DNA of 6,390 nt. Source: Elusimicrobiota bacterium. GTDB taxonomy: Bacteria > RUG730. The stretch covers positions 1 through 6,390 of the forward strand of contig JAIRLV010000037.1 in NCBI GenBank assembly GCA_031259185.1, in the 5' to 3' direction. The notes below the pieces were generated by a model. That model made no database searches, was not told the origin of the DNA, and saw only the letters and a program-made list of their open reading frames with translations. A program made the translations under genes and the position numbers. Of the stretch, positions 6,233 to 6,390 are shown in pieces (positions within the stretch are counted from its first letter, which is position 1; each line of letters begins with the position of its first letter).

Positions 6233-6285
6233 ATACTATTTTTGACAAATTTTTGACAAATTTTTGACAAAAATAGTATTTTTTT
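6233..6285 (+). terminator. Terminator at the end of the nuclease operon
   Basis: ATACTATTTTT at 6233-6243 pairs perfectly over 11 bases with AAAAATAGTAT at 6269-6279, followed by a seven-T run (6279-6285). The stem is AT-rich and the loop is unusually long at 25 bases (6244-6268), made mostly of the direct repeats described separately. The place, just after the last gene of a tight operon, and the U tail favour a terminator. The weak stem and large loop lower the certainty. Confidence 0.65.
6239..6271 (+). repeat. Three tandem 11-bp direct repeats (TTTTTGACAAA)
   Basis: The unit TTTTTGACAAA occurs three times in a row without mismatch at 6239-6249, 6250-6260 and 6261-6271. Each copy contains TTGACA, the -35 hexamer. 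The 11-base period is about one helical turn, so a protein bound to each copy would sit on the same face of the DNA. The repeats fill the loop of the terminator hairpin. They could be a regulator binding array, iteron-like sites next to AT-rich DNA, or a replication-slippage expansion. Confidence 0.9.
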
Positions 6286-6312
6286 GTCGAAGTTGGTTAA
6301 TGTTTTTATAAT
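6284..6312 (+). promoter_or_regulatory. Candidate promoter for a gene beyond the window
   Basis: TTGTCG at 6284-6289 (four of six to TTGACA), a 17-base spacer and a perfect TATAAT at 6307-6312 make a plausible sigma-70-type promoter directed rightward. Its start point would be near 6319. It begins right at the end of the preceding terminator's T run, as expected between two transcription units. In such AT-rich DNA, chance matches to TATAAT are frequent. Confidence 0.5.
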
Positions 6313-6319
6313 GTTATAG

Positions 6320-6340
6320 TATATAAATAATATTTATATA
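6320..6340. repeat. AT-only palindrome just past the candidate start point
   Basis: TATATAAATA at 6320-6329 is the exact reverse complement of TATTTATATA at 6331-6340, with a single central A. The site is where an operator for a dimeric repressor would lie relative to the candidate promoter at 6284-6312. The low complexity of the arms means chance is a real alternative. Confidence 0.4.
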
Positions 6341-6390
6341 TATGTGTAATTTCGCGTGATTTTTAATTTTTTACAGTGTTTTGTCAATTT
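6341..6390 (+). other. Non-coding end of window, probable leader of the next gene
   Basis: No ribosome site and no convincing start codon are seen here. A GTG at 6356 opens a frame to the window edge, but nothing resembling a Shine-Dalgarno precedes it. TTTTGTCAA at 6379-6387 is an inverted copy of the core of the 11-bp repeat (TTGACAAAA on the - strand), so the array at 6239-6271 may have a partner site here. Confidence 0.4.

Noticed and set aside
6239-6290. The three TTGACA hexamers as -35 boxes of active promoters
   Set aside because: At 16-18 bases downstream of each copy I find no good -10 box; the nearest, TATTTT, is weak.
6359-6387. Leftward promoter TTGACA-17-AAAAAT on the - strand
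   Set aside because: The -10 box is poor and there is no gene on the - strand for it to serve.
6219-6390. CRISPR array
   Set aside because: The 11-bp units are directly tandem without spacers and far too short for CRISPR repeats.
2930-6390. Second attachment site (direct repeat of the tRNA-Cys 3' end)
   Set aside because: I looked for TTCGAGTCC-like and ACATGCC-like sequence through the right part and found no convincing copy.

Overview
The window is very AT-rich bacterial DNA in the standard genetic code: Trp is written TGG and TGA ends several genes. Strong AAGGAGG-type ribosome binding sites and a compact factor-independent terminator suit a low-GC bacterium, such as a Bacillota-like or similar lineage. 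I cannot place it more precisely. Every supported gene is on the + strand.

The left part (1-2822) looks like ordinary chromosome. It holds the C-terminal end of an unidentified Lys/Glu-rich protein, then an AzgA-type purine permease and a UraA-type uracil permease. Both are nucleobase importers of the NCS2 group, so this is a base-salvage cluster. A strong terminator hairpin separates the two permease genes and ends only 3 bases before the Shine-Dalgarno of the second. A tRNA-Cys(GCA) at 2857-2929 follows, preceded directly by a perfect AT-rich hairpin.

The right part (2930-6390) differs in character. Its genes are small, very A-rich, tightly packed and mostly unrecognised, in the style of phage or mobile-element DNA. 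First come a charged coiled-coil-like protein and a protein with HYT and EER motifs that hint at an ADP-ribosyltransferase-like fold. A near-consensus promoter then overlaps the stop codon of that second gene and places the likely transcription start on the ATG of a PD-(D/E)XK nuclease, so the nuclease may be translated from a leaderless mRNA. After it come a four-cysteine KFGGLR protein, a membrane-anchored protein whose frame is broken at a run of nine A residues, and a 55-residue protein. These genes overlap by 8, 16 and 4 bases and end at a terminator, so 4399-6285 reads as one self-contained transcription unit.

The end of the window holds three tandem 11-bp repeats inside the terminator loop, a second likely promoter and an AT-only palindrome near its start point, presumably serving a gene beyond the window. 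Position next to a tRNA and the change in gene style suggest an inserted element, but no integrase or repeated attachment site is visible, so this remains inference.
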